Shown: in pieces, positions 42,730 through 53,684 of the stretch
Position numbering within the stretch: position 1 is the stretch's first letter
Layout: every line of letters starts with the position of its first letter
Assembly: GCA_947471745.1 (NCBI GenBank)
Contig: CANJKZ010000774.1
Location: forward strand, 4,252,001 to 4,316,000
Direction: 5' to 3'
Source: Closterium sp. Naga37s-1
Taxonomy: Eukaryota > Streptophyta > Zygnematophyceae > Desmidiales > Closteriaceae
Length of the DNA stretch: 64,000 bases
Made by a program: the position numbers and the translations under genes
The notes under the pieces: generated by a model
Seen by the model: the letters and a program-made list of their open reading frames with translations, nothing else
Database searches by the model: none
What the model was told of the DNA's origin: nothing

Positions 42730-43418
42730 TTGAAATTCTCCCCCTTAAGACCTCTCACTGTTACGATTGAGGGACTGTTAGCGCGTTTATTCTGTTTGTC
42801 TTTTTCGAGTTGCACTGTTCCAACCGTAGGAAAGCGCAACATTCCTAGGAGAAGCCTAACTGAGTAACATTCTTGTGTTACAGGCAGTTCAAACACCCCA
42901 TATAATATAAAACGGGTTACCTAAACTGCGTACCATGGATTTACAAAAACGAGAGAAGCCTAGATTCATAAGTGTGCAACGTATTGCCATAGATAGTTTT
43001 ATTGGTTATTTTTGCCATCATATTGTGAATGCAAACTGCATATGCAAACTGCCCCCACAAGATCGATCCTGGGGACAGGTTCGGAAAAAGGTGACGCGTC
43101 CTCAAGTACCATATTGCAACTGTACCATACCGGTTGGCCTGCTTGATTTCTTTCCCAGAATTTTGGTGGGGGTCAAGATGGAGCCCAGTTGGGTCTCTTT
43201 GGCCACGCAAGCACGACCGTCACAATCACAAACTATCCAACCCTGCCCCTGATTCGAATTCGAGGAGCCACAACTGCTGGAGCTGAAGATGCAAAAAAAT
43301 CAATTCGGATTTCGATCATTTCTGGAATATATATTGCACTGCCTGCGAAGCTCCCACACACCTCCCACACTTAGCATACCGAAGCTCTGCCGTTCATTTC
43401 ACCGAACCCGACCGCCAC
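42730..43418. other. Spacer with a TATA-containing 25-mer
   Basis: No gene recognised. 43323-43347 is identical to 27686-27710 and lies about 70 bases upstream of the ATG at 43419. Confidence 0.5.
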
Positions 43419-43922
43419 ATGCCTTTACAAACCGTTCAAGTTGCAGCAAGCCTCCCAACCGATCTCCTTGCCCTCCACCACCTCCTCATCTCACTCTCCG
43501 CATCTCTGCATCCCATCCCTTCCCTATCTCATTCTGCCGCCAGACGAATTGCAAATTCCGTTATTCATCCTTCCAATAACTCACCCACAGCCTATTCCAC
43601 TTGCAAAACTGGCTTGCAGCAAGCAGCGACACCTGCATCTTTTACGCCTCCGTCCATTTTTATCAGGCACGCTGTGCCTACAGGATTCGGCAAGCCTTTT
43701 CGTGTGGAAGACGAGTTACACAACGGGACGAGCCCAGTTGCATCCATTCCGGAGCACGAGTTTTGCCTGAGCTGTGTCTGGAAGAAGTGGATGTACGGAG
43801 ATGAAAAATGGTTCAGCGCGACTGCCAGTGGCAATCACAGCTGTCAGCACCCACTGGTCAGCCGCTCAAGCAAGCACAAGATCAACAAGCAAGACTCATC
43901 ATTGATACTGTACTGTACCTAG
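43419..43922 (+). CDS. Unrecognised open frame, 167 codons
   Basis: ATG-started frame downstream of a TATATATT motif. The N-terminus is rich in Ser, Leu and Ala (MPLQTVQVAASLPTDLLAL), and a C-terminal third contains EHEFCLSCVWKKWMYGDEKW. I recognise no family. Length, mixed composition and a promoter-like upstream element argue for a gene; the lack of homology and the plain stop argue for chance. It might be the first exon of something larger. Confidence 0.28.
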   Translation: MPLQTVQVAASLPTDLLALHHLLISLSASLHPIPSLSHSAARRIANSVIHPSNNSPTAYSTCKTGLQQAATPASFTPPSIFIRHAVPTGFGKPFRVEDELHNGTSPVASIPEHEFCLSCVWKKWMYGDEKWFSATASGNHSCQHPLVSRSSKHKINKQDSSLILYCT

Positions 43923-43929
43923 GGCGAGA

Positions 43930-44640
43930 TTGTTCCTTCACTGTTCGCTTGACTCTTTTCCGCCGTCCCTCACCGTATAGTCAGCGATTGCGAGAAGAAC
44001 GAACACGGCGGGAATGCAGAATTCACCATCCGAGTCGGATGCTCCGTCAACGTACAGTACATCGCATCGCCAAATGATATCTTTCACGCAGCAGCAGAAC
44101 CACCGCTAATCACCACCCGCCTGCCTGACCCTAAACGTGCGATGCGCATCGAGAGCCGCTTCATAAGGTAGCTGTCAACCGATGAAGAAAGATTCCGTCA
44201 GTCAGGTCAATCCATGCCACCGACTGGCAGTAGACAGCGCAACAAAGCAGCACGCGACGCACTCCTTGTTTTGCGACGATGAGCATGAGAGGCATGATTT
44301 TGTTTAGCGACAAGAAGCACGCGACATAGCTTGACGGAATTCTCCCCGCGTAGTATTCTCCAGTGAACCCGCTGCGGTACTGCAGAGAGAGGGTTACTAG
44401 CAGTATTAGTACTCAGGTACTTCTGGTACGATGACCTGACGTCGTGCTCTTGTCGCGTTTGCTCCCTCGTCCTTTCGATACAGCAAGTCAGCAGAATTTG
44501 CAGTACCTGGCTTGAGATTCCATCGCAATTGTATCCGGGATGAATCTACCAAGCCACTGATACCTCCAGTACATGCTGCGTAGGAGAGTTCATCACAAGA
44601 AGTCATATATCAGAAACCGTCAGTCGTCAGTCCATACTAT
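43930..44640. other. Spacer upstream of the kinase gene
   Basis: No gene or repeat recognised. It presumably includes the kinase promoter and leader. Confidence 0.5.
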
Positions 44641-44642
44641 GC

Positions 44643-47600
44643 ATGGAGCCGTCTCGCGGCGACTTACGGCTCGCGCTCCGCTCCGACCTCCGCCTTCGCC
44701 GCTCCGGCCGCTTGGCGGAGCGTCAGCACACCGTCAAAATTTTGGGTCGGGCTTACGGGCAGCTGAAAAAACACTATCAGTTAGGACCGCAGCTCGGTTG
44801 CGGCGCGACGGGCTCGACTTATCTCACCCAGTGCTTGCGGCCCGGGCAGCATTACGGGCAGCTGTTCGCGTGCAAGTCGATCGAAAAAACGCGGCTCGGA
44901 GAACCGGAAGATGTGGAGGCGGTTCGGACGGAAGTGGCGGCAATGCAGGTGCTACAGGGCGCGCCGCAGGTGGTGCAGCTGCACGACGTTATCGAGGACG
45001 AGCAGGTATGGCTGGTGCTTTTCGCCAATGATATTTGCTCGCCAACGTTATTCGCTATTTTTCGCCTACCTCTCCCTTTTCCCCTTTTCACGTTCCCTCT
45101 CCCACCACCCGCGGAACCCTGCAAATTCGCCACGTCGCAGGCCGTCCACGTCATCACGGAGCTATGCGAAGGAGGCGACCTGTTTAATCTCCTTCTGATC
45201 AACGGCCGATTCCCCGAACGCACGGTATCGCACGTGGTTAAGTCGCTCGCCGAGGCGCTCGTTACCTTTGAGCGCGTCGGTCTTGTGCATAGAGACTTGA
45301 AGCTCGAAAATATATTAGTTTCCGAGATCGCTAGCACGGAAATCACATTTTCCGCGAAAAACCGCGGGGACAGATCTGGCGACGGCTCTCGCGGCTACTC
45401 TTCTCTGTGCGTTAAGCGTGTCGAATCTCAAGGCGCCTGCACTGGCGCTGGCGCTGGCGGCTTGGCTGTTGATAGCAGCGGTAATAGTCATTTTTCGAGT
45501 CTTACTGCTAAACATGACATCAGACGGAGCGGCAGCAGCGGCAGCAGCAGCAGCAGCGGCGGCAACACCGGCAAAATCGCCGCTAATCACGCTCAGCCCA
45601 GCAGCTTCCGAATAAATGATTCGTCGACCAATAGCAGCTTCAGCGCCCGTAACGGCGGTAGTTGTGGCAGTTGCTGTTTCTGTCGCACGACTGGCGTCGC
45701 GAATAATGGTAACGACTATTCGCCTGCCGACCTCGCTGGACCGTTGCTAAGCAACCGCATTATGCCTGGGAAACCCACATCTGCGAATTAAGGTTGAGGC
45801 GTCCAGCGGCGAGACGGGGCGAAGTGCAGCAGCTATCAGCGTTCGCGTTGGCGATTTTGGGGTGTCCGCGTTCGTTAAGCCTGGCGAAAATCTTCATTCG
45901 GTAACAGGGAGTCCGTATTACGTAGCTCCCGAGGTTCTGGAAAACTCTTACGGACCTGAAGCTGACGTTTGGAGCCTAGGGATTGTCACGTACATGCTAC
46001 TGTGCGGTTACCCGCCTTTTTTTGCCGACGAACCTGATGGCATTTTTGAAAAGATTATGAGAGGTGGGGATGCTGACGTGTCGCATGGCCCGTGGAGATT
46101 GATTTCCGGGCAGGCGAAGAATCTTGTGACAAGGTTGCTGGCCAGAGATCCTGCGAAACGGATAAGGCCATCTGAAATCCTCGGTAAGGTCTTTTGATCC
46201 GCTATTGCCAACACTCACCTGTTTATGCTGTCCCTTTCATTTCAAGAGATCCTAATCATTGCCGCCTTTTGCCCCTACCATTTGATTCTTCCCCTCCAGA
46301 GCACCCATGGGTGCTAAGATATACATCACCAGCAACACCCTCAACTGCAGCACATTCAGCAGGAGCAACTGGAGGAGCGGCAGCAGCTGCTGCAGCAGCA
46401 GTTGTTCCTGTTCCCCATAGACCCTCCATCAAGCCTCCTAACCAGCTCTCCATCCAGCTTACCACTCACCACCACTTGCCACATATTTCGCCACGTCAGC
46501 ATTCTGTAATCTCGCCTAGCCACAAATCTGGGAAATCGCAACATCTGCAGTTGAACACGTCACCACGCCAGAACCCCTTCAGCACGCCACGTCATCAGTT
46601 ACAGGGGCCAGTTGATCTCTCACAACCCTCTGCCAACTTCCAACGCCTCTCCATCAACCCTCCTCGTCCGTCGGTCAACCCTTTTCGACCCTCGGTCAAC
46701 TCTCCACGCACCTCAGTCAACTCCCCTCGACCCTCAGTCAACTCTCCACGCGCCTCAATCAACTCCCCTCGACCCTCAGTCAACTCTCCTCACACCTCAG
46801 TCAACTCCCCTCGAGCCTCAGTCAGCTCCTTCCAACCTTCAGTCAACTCCCCCCGAGCTTCAGTCAACTCCCCCCGGGCCTCAGTCAACTCCCCCCGCCC
46901 TTCATTTAACTCCCCCCAACCATCAGTCAATCGGAAACCAGGGGGAACAAACTATATCGGAGGAGGGAATACGAAAGGAGGGGGAAAAACGGGAGGTGGG
47001 TGGAATAAGGGAAACTGCACTAGGGGCGATTTTCTGAACCCAAAGGCTGATGCACAGACTAATAATCAGCCTGATTTCAAAGGTGCCTTATGTACTGACA
47101 CACCGTCAGCAGGGAGAGCAGGAACAACAGCAGGAGCAGGAGCAAGTGCAGGGGAAGCAGGGAGGGCAGGAGCAGCAGTAACAGGAGCAGGGAGGGCAGG
47201 AGCAGGAGCAGCAGCAGCAGCAGCAGTCCCTCCCCATCCGCCATTCCTCAGATCAGCTTCCAACAGACCTCCTACACAATCAACACTTCCGAGTAGCAGA
47301 GCCTTCCGCAAGTCAGCTTCCATGCCTGCAGAAAGAATGCTGCACGGCTCTAGGCCGTGTTCCGACCCTCCGAAGCTGCCACTGGAATCGACACCAGAGT
47401 CGACACAACAGCTCTTCATGCCTGCAGCTACGGGTCTCGAGGACCGTCCAGGTCGTTTCTCCCTCATTGACTCCACTCTAGAGTGGCCTCAACTACCCTC
47501 CATGAATTCGCACATGCCTTCCAAGTTACCCAAGCCAGATCCTCTCTCTGCAGTAGACGCTGTCAGTAGATCCGCAGTGAGCCCTCCTATCGGAACAGCT

Positions 47601-48227
47601 CTAAACGCAGCCGTTCACAACAGCAGGAAGGCTCACACACGCACCCTGGTCTCCTGTGATGCATCCAGGTCCCTGCCTGACCCCTCGCAGGCTGTGTCCA
47701 CGATGCAGCCGTCTGGTAATCTCAGTGCTAACCAGGGTGCACCCAGGTCTACCCTATCTCTTAACAAGGCCAAACCACCCAAGACCAATCTGTACCACTC
47801 GCACGCCCCGGATCACTTAGTATCCTCCACAAGACTAGCAGACAAGCCGTTTCCTGCTGGAAAGGGAAGGCTGATGCGCGATATGATTGTGACAAGGGAG
47901 TCTTGTAGAAAGAGGGATGTGCATCCAGCAGAGGACGCTGGGGCTCAAGAAGGTGTTGATTCAAGTTGTGCTGCTGCTGCTGGTGGTGAAGGTGTTGCTG
48001 ATGTTACTGCTTGTGCTTCTGAAGGTGCCTTTCTTTCAAGCACATTCCCTCCTAGGCATCACGGTTCACCTTCACTACACTCAAAGCCGGTTGCCCGCAG
48101 CTCCTCCCTTGCTTCTCTTCCTGCTGCATTTTCAGTTTCTCCGTGTCACTCCCACAGCAGCTCCAGATGCAGTCTTGAACTAGAGTCTTCGGACTTCCAG
48201 ACACTGTCCAGCATAATTGCTGCTTAG
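44643..48227 (+). CDS. CDPK/CAMK-like Ser/Thr protein kinase with a long low-complexity tail
   Basis: Exons: 44643-45005, 45141 to an unresolved donor, an unresolved acceptor to 46183, and 46300-48227. Kinase landmarks: glycine loop LGCGATGSTY (residues 51-60), Lys78 (FACKSI), Glu97, HRDLKLEN, GDFGVSAFVKPGE, GSPYYVAPEVLENSYGPEAD, DVWSLGIVTYMLLCGYPPFF and EHPWVL, the last spanning the final splice. Order and sequence are closest to plant calcium-dependent kinases. However, no EF-hands follow; the last exon adds about 640 residues with PSVNSPR repeats, Ala runs and a Ser-rich end. Between HRDLKLEN and GDFG the frame changes, so an intron is needed there; 45411-45792 would fit the phase but is unproven. 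Otherwise a Ser/Gly-rich insertion remains. Role inferred: signalling kinase. Confidence 0.8.
46676..46935 (+). repeat. 21-bp coding repeat, PSVNSPR
   Basis: About twelve in-frame 21-base units (TCAGTCAACTCCCCTCGACC plus one base) encode PSVNSPR, ASVNSPR and TSVNSPR in the kinase tail. Each SP is a possible proline-directed phosphosite. Confidence 0.9.
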
Positions 48228-48422
48228 TTTTCAAGCACATTCCCCTCAAGGCTTCATGGCTTTCCTTCCTTCCACTCCAAGCCTCTGGGTCGCAGCTCAT
48301 CCCTCGCTTCTCTTCCTGCTACATTTTCAGTTTCTCCGTGTCACTCTCGCAGCAGCTCTATGTGCAGTCTTGGATTGGACTCCTGTGATTATCATACATT
48401 GCCCAGCGTGATTGCTGCCTAG
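48228..48422 (+). pseudogene. Tandem copy of the kinase terminal coding segment
   Basis: Directly after the TAG at 48225-48227, the last 65 codons are repeated in the same frame with their own stop. SSTFPSRLHGFPSFHSKPLG and CSLGLDSCDYHTLPSVIAA parallel SSTFPPRHHGSPSLHSKPVA and CSLELESSDFQTLSSIIAA. Both units start after TTTCAAG (48034-48040 and 48232-48238), which could serve as 3' splice acceptors. It may be an alternative last exon or 3'UTR. Confidence 0.75.
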
Positions 48423-48429
48423 CGTGCTG

Positions 48430-49087
48430 AAAATCACTACCTCAGTGTTTTGAGCTCTCATTTTGTAAGTTATTTTATAATGCATACCTCCACTGTAGTA
48501 ACTAAGAAACTGTAGAGTGTCAGTTCAGTGAGGCCAAATCCGGGAAAATATGCCATAAGTAACCAACTTGGGACTCGATAACATGAATGGTAAAAAAAAA
48601 CGCGTACGGTCACTGTATCGGGTTTTCTGACGGGTTGTGAAGTGGGGTCATGGATTCAGTCACTAACAACAGGTAAAAAACCACGCGAATGGTCACACAT
48701 GTAACTCCCGCCAAAAAAACTCGAAACTCAATAAAATTACCGCTCGCGCCCAACCAATCTGCCAAATTCTTAAAAAACTAACACCCAATCGGAATCGGAT
48801 GCGGTTTGGGAACGGATCAACCCTACACACCCGGCGAGTTACGTGTTTAGGGTTGATTCATCCGAAAATGCATCCAGGTGATTTCGGGGTTTCATTTTGT
48901 TTTGGCGCGAGTTTCATCTATGACCATTCGCATTTTTTTCACCACTTGATAATGATTGATTATGTGAAACGTTTTGTCAGTCGCGTGAAAACACCCTTTT
49001 CAGTGACCGTACCCTTTCGTTTTTTACTTTATCAAGTCCCATAATGGTTACAAATGGCATATTCTCCCGCCAAATCCTCGCTATGAC
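48430..49087. other. Spacer between kinase and phosphatase genes
   Basis: AT-rich, with GGTCACT-type motifs near 48.60-48.70 kb resembling those at 42.56-42.72 kb. Otherwise nothing recognised. Confidence 0.5.
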
Positions 49088-49156
49088 ATGAGAGTGGGTT
49101 TCATTTCGCAGAGTGCAACAAAATTTCCTCATTTTTCTTGCTCGCTCCTCGAAACC

Positions 49157-50473
49157 ATGGGCATCCCCGTTACAGAGCACCGCGATTTCGCCACACCGCC
49201 CCTATCGCATTGCACGGCAGTGCCGCACATCTGGTCTCGCTTCGTCGACGCTTTCGTTGATTTCGCGGTCGGCGGTCACGTGCTCGCGGGCCGTGCGAAG
49301 GATTCGCCACGGTGGACTCAGCCTGTCCCATCAGGAACTCTAGATCCAGCCTCTGATCAATCAGGAACTTCAAATGAGACGGATTCCGTCAGGCAAAGAG
49401 ACACTGACGGGCCGCCTCAGCTAGCGACGGTGCTTCCTGCCGCGGATCGCGTGGTGGCAATCGGCGACATTCACGGCGATATCGCCAAGGCGAGGCAGGC
49501 GCTTCGCACGGCGGGGCTGATCGACGGCCAGGATCGCTGGACAGGCAAATCAACGGTTCTAGTGCAGGTTGGGGATTTGCTAGATCGGGGAGGGCAGGAA
49601 CTAGCCGTTGTCTACCTTTTTGAGAAATTAAGGCGGGAAGCGAGACAGGCTGGAGGGGCTGTGCACGTGTTACTGGGTAACCACGAGACTGGGAATTTCG
49701 AGGGCTGGTTTCGTTACGCAACGAGAGAGGGCAGGAGAGATTTTCAAAGATGGGCAGCCTGGGAGAGGCTGGGGGTTGGTTTCCGGGCAGCTTGTGAAGG
49801 AGGTAGGGTTTCTCCCGACCCTCTTGCTTCGGTTTCCGAACGTGTGAGGACGGAGCTTCGTGCACGTATGGCAGCATTATCTCCGGGCAGCCCTCTCCTG
49901 CAGCGTTTTTTTGCGGGCAACCCGAGTGTACTTCGGCTGGGCAGCACAGTTTTTGTGCACGGGGGACTGCTGCCTGAGCACGTGCAATACGGTTTGGAGC
50001 GGATCAACCGAGAAGGGCAGGAGTGGATACTTTCACCTACCCGGCGGCCGGACGGGCTGCCCGAGCGCAGGCCACATTTTTTCCACACGAAAAACGCGGT
50101 CGTGTGGGTTAGAGAATACTCCCATACCGACCCGTCGATCTGCGATTGCAGGCTACTGGAACGGACGCTCGAGATGCTCCCAGGCTCGATGCAAATGATT
50201 ATGGGCCACACGATTCAGCAGCCGGGGGGGATCAACACTACTTGTAAAGGGAAGGCTATCAGAGTGGATGTGGGAATGTCGGAGGGGTGCGGAGGGGCAG
50301 AAGCGGAGATTCTAGAGATAAGGAAGGATAGAGAGGTATGGGTGGTGCGAGCAGCAGAGGAGTCGGCTGGGAAGCCTGCTAAAGCGCATTTGCTGGCTGG
50401 GACAGAAGTGCCTGCGGATAAGCACGGGTTTTGGGGGAAGCTGAGGGAGGCAATGGGAACAAGAGTGGCGTAA
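49157..50473 (+). CDS. Shewanella-like protein phosphatase, SLP2-type
   Basis: Intronless PPP-superfamily metallophosphatase. From the chosen start (ATG at 49157, context ACCATGGG) it has 438 residues. An in-frame ATG at 49088 would add 23. Metal and catalytic motifs are complete: GDIHGD (103-108), GDLLDRGG (139-146), GNHE (174-177), FVHGGLLPEH and IMGHTIQ. The preceding PHIWSRFVDAFVDFAVGG and the end IRVDVGMSEGCGG...EILEIR match plant SLP2. SLP2 in Arabidopsis is activated by Mia40 in the mitochondrial intermembrane space and lacks a classical presequence, which fits this N-terminus. Versus the shorter family members there is an Asn/Ser/Asp-rich linker at residues 45-90. Location here is inference. 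Confidence 0.88.
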   Translation: MGIPVTEHRDFATPPLSHCTAVPHIWSRFVDAFVDFAVGGHVLAGRAKDSPRWTQPVPSGTLDPASDQSGTSNETDSVRQRDTDGPPQLATVLPAADRVVAIGDIHGDIAKARQALRTAGLIDGQDRWTGKSTVLVQVGDLLDRGGQELAVVYLFEKLRREARQAGGAVHVLLGNHETGNFEGWFRYATREGRRDFQRWAAWERLGVGFRAACEGGRVSPDPLASVSERVRTELRARMAALSPGSPLLQRFFAGNPSVLRLGSTVFVHGGLLPEHVQYGLERINREGQEWILSPTRRPDGLPERRPHFFHTKNAVVWVREYSHTDPSICDCRLLERTLEMLPGSMQMIMGHTIQQPGGINTTCKGKAIRVDVGMSEGCGGAEAEILEIRKDREVWVVRAAEESAGKPAKAHLLAGTEVPADKHGFWGKLREAMGTRVA

Positions 50474-50861
50474 TGGACGAAAGTGGTCAATCTGCAGTTT
50501 ATTCGTGTGGTTGGAGCAGCAACGGAAGCAGCAAGCAAGCCTGCTTGACTGATGCATGTGGTGGCTGGCTGGAACTAATTGATAAGCATGAGTTGTGTTG
50601 TGTGGGGCAGGCTGAAGGATGCAATTGGATATTCAGTTTCTGCTGTTGAAGGAGTGCAGAACAGATAAAGAGAGGTGTTGTAGTTTCTGCTCTGGTGGAA
50701 AAAAGGATTGTTAGAAACATTACACACCATTACACACTTACATGAAGTTTCCCATTTTCAGAAAATACCGCTGCTGGAATCACATGTGCCGAAGCATTGC
50801 GAGCTAATCTTTCCAGCCAGGATGAGTCTGCTATAACAATCACTGCACTGAATTGGTTAGA
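50474..50861. other. Convergent spacer
   Basis: 3' regions of the phosphatase (plus) and the first secreted-protein gene (minus). Nothing else recognised. Confidence 0.6.
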
Positions 50862-51646
50862 TTAGACTCCATTCCCACTAAAACCACTTGCCCGCTGCCT
50901 CCGGTTGCTGCTAGACTGGCTGCTCTGGCTAGCTTGACTGGCTTGATTTGCTTGACTGGTTCCATTTGTTCCACTCGCACTCCTCGTGCTCCCACTTGCG
51001 GTCCCACTTGCTCCTCCTGTCCCACTCCCTGTAGTAGCCGCTGTATCCCCTCCGCCGTTTCCTCTCAGCAGATTCAGCAGCTGCGTCATTGTTGCAAAAA
51101 ACAGGTCAGATTGAAAATCCGGGTTGAAAAAGGAGCCCAAGGACAAACCTCCCCCAGAAGAGCCTCCTCCGGTGCTGCTTGGAGTGCCGCTGCCTAGCTG
51201 GATTGGCATGGGGACCGCTGGATCTGATGCTGACGTGGCAGCTTGGACAAGCGTGTTCACAATTTGGTTTTGGATATAGGCGGCAGGAGGTGGGGGGGCG
51301 GGTGGAGGAAGGGAAGGAGAGCGTGGGAAAACAGTGGGGGAGGGTGGGGTTGCGAGAGTGAGGGAGCTGTTAGATTGGAGGGAAGCAGTTTCTGCAGGAG
51401 AGAAATTGCGAGGTGGCGTTTGTGTTGTATTTGAAGCATTGCAAGAATCTGCAAAGAAGCAAAACGGGCAGAACGGATTAGATAAATGAGAGATGAGGAA
51501 GCAGGCAACTGGAAGCAAAGAGAAGGGAAGGCAACTGGAAACATGGAGCTATGAATGAGATACGTACTGGCCAGTGTTATAAGCAGAGCGCAGAGGAGAA
51601 GTGCTCGTCGGAAAGCAAACGTGCTAGAATTTCCTTCTCCAGCCAT
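50862..51646 (-). CDS. Secreted Ser/Thr/Gly-rich protein, two exons
   Basis: Exons 51646-51568 and 51448-50862 join in phase 1 to 222 codons. Exon 1 is almost exactly a signal peptide (MAGEGNSSTFAFRRALLLCA then LLITLA). The mature part has N-glycosylation-type sites (NASNTT), a Pro-rich stretch ([11 protein letters not shown]), a predicted helix (YIQNQIVNTLVQAAT), another around FFATMTQLLNLLRG, a Gly/Ser/Thr linker and a Gln/Ser tail ending NRRQRASGFSGNGV. I know no family; a cell-wall or mucilage-associated protein is a guess. Its organisation is repeated in the next minus-strand gene, 1.2 kb further right, so the two are probably tandem duplicates. Confidence 0.7.
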
Positions 51647-51654
51647 AGTCGATG

Positions 51655-52823
51655 CAGCGCTTGCTCAGGGGCCTCAGAGGGGTTCTCAGGAGCACAGAGG
51701 GGTGCTGAGGGCCTCAGAGGGGTCCCTAGGGTCGCTGGCGATTGGAGTGGGTAGTCACGAAGCCCTTTCGTCTGTAGTGTATTGTGAACTGAGCTCAGCA
51801 AGCCGAAATTGCGGAGTAGCTAACTTCCGAAGCCCTCTGAGGCCGACTGAACCTGCACAGCCAGAACGGCAAAAATAAATAGGTTTTGCTGACGGATAGA
51901 AGGCCATGAAAGCGGATGCTGAGCTCCAGGACTCCTGCTTCGGAAGCAGGTCGCTGTCATTGTCACTGCCTGTCACGAAACGTCAGAAAATTCGATTCTA
52001 GGGCTGGCCTGGCAGCTACGGCTCCTCGCTTCCTGGGTCTTGTGCGCGCACGACGGATTGCGAAACCGCGAGCCATGAATCCACGTTTTTTATTGGCAGA
52101 GCACGAGTCGTTTGTTGTCGCTCGCTGGAAGACGACGGAAATTCCTGCCAGGAAACATTTGACGGGAATAGTCGCATGACTGTGACAGCGAGCCGTCCCA
52201 AACTGAGCAGCTGAAACATGAACCGTCACCATCCGAGCCACCGAAAAAAAACGACATTTCAGGTCTCCTCCCTGGTGGTGCCTTGGAATAGCCGGAGAGG
52301 ACGTTCCAGCCTAGCTCAGCCGCGGAGATTCAGATCAGACTGCTTGTCACGTCTCGAACTTGTCGCGACTCGCGACAATGACTGTCGTGAAGGGACGAAA
52401 CAGACAGCCAGCATGCAGCTGCTTACAGGATTATCCAGCACGGCGATAGCGGCAAGCACTCATCAACAGATAAGTCTTCGAACTTCAAGGATGTGACAGG
52501 ATTCAGAACCAGGAATGGAGGCAGAAAACCATCAATGCAGGAATGTGTGACACACCTTCTACATACAGGTCGGTTGTGTGATACTTTCACTATTACAGAC
52601 TGGTACGGTAATAGAAATGCAGATCATTCCCGTTCATAAGGTGTAATTTTCAGTGTTGAATGACACTACCGTATTTGTCCTCACGTCCATGCAAGCAAAC
52701 ACAAATGGCGCGATGGCAGTTTCCCATGTTGCTTACCACACTCTGATGTGGCATTACAATGTTGCAAGAAGGAAGACAACTGCAGTGCACAGAATGAGGT
52801 ACAGCACACATTATCTTGCAACC
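51655..52823. other. Spacer between the two secreted-protein genes
   Basis: Contains a small CCTCAGAGGGGT repeat (about 51669-51725). No gene recognised in either strand. Confidence 0.55.
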
Positions 52824-53554
52824 TTATGATGCATTCTCTTTCTGAGCACGGCTCCTCCTGCTGGCTAGGCTACTCAAACTCGCCCTGCTAGCTCTACTCT
52901 GCCTGCTATTCTCACTAGCTCTTGCACCCGTACTTTCTCCATCAGAGCCCAAACCACTCCCCACAACTACAACACCTCCACCAGCACTACCACCACCATT
53001 TGCCAAGGTGTTCCCAATTTGAGGCAAATTCACATTGCCAAAGCGAACACCAGGCATGCTAACCAGCCTGCTCAATGTTGGATCGTTCAGCAAGACCGCA
53101 ATCAGCTCTAGGGCAAGCTGATAAACAGCTTCTGCGGAGGTGGGGGTGGTGGAGGTGGAAGAGGTGGGGGTGGTGGCAGGAATGCTGGATGAAGGAGTGT
53201 TCGGAGGAGTGGACGTTGTAGCAATTCCGTTGTTCAAGACGCGGCGATGCTGTTGTTGGTAACCCTGTTGTGCAGTTTCAGTGACAGAATCAAATGAACC
53301 GCTGCTTTTCCAACCTGAAACGTTTGACACTGCACAGCAAACATGAAAAAAAAAGGGTTGGGGAGAAGTGAGACAGGTTAACGCTGGTGCAACAGCCAAG
53401 AAGGGGGAAATATTACAAGCGGATGGGAGATGAGTGAATCGGAAGGAGAAAAATGAGTCGGAGAGATGAAGGACCAAGAGACAATTGAGGAGAGTCCCAT
53501 ACCTGAAAGCAGGATCAGAAGGAAGCAGGCGAATAGGCGAATCAGCAACGCCAT
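52824..53554 (-). CDS. Second secreted Ser-rich protein, two exons
   Basis: Exons 53554-53503 and 53329-52824 join in phase 1 to 186 codons. Exon 1 encodes the signal peptide MALLIRLFACFLLILLS (ATG at 53554, context GCCATGGC). The mature part contains NVSGWKSSG, a Thr/Ser/Pro-rich stretch (TPPNTPSSSIPATTPTSSTS), a helical segment (YQLALELIAVLLNDPTLSRL), a Gly/Val stretch and a Ser/Arg tail (SRQSRASRASLSSLASRR). Same exon phase, order of regions and strand as its neighbour, but the sequences have diverged greatly. Unknown family. Confidence 0.7.
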
Positions 53555-53684
53555 GGCCACGTGAGCACTTCAGGGACTTATGTCAGTTTCGTCAATCGCT
53601 CTCTGAATCGCAAGAGCTGCCCAATGCGGTAGCAAACACGGAGAATATACGGTAGCAAATGTGAAAGACGCATGTGTATCTCGT

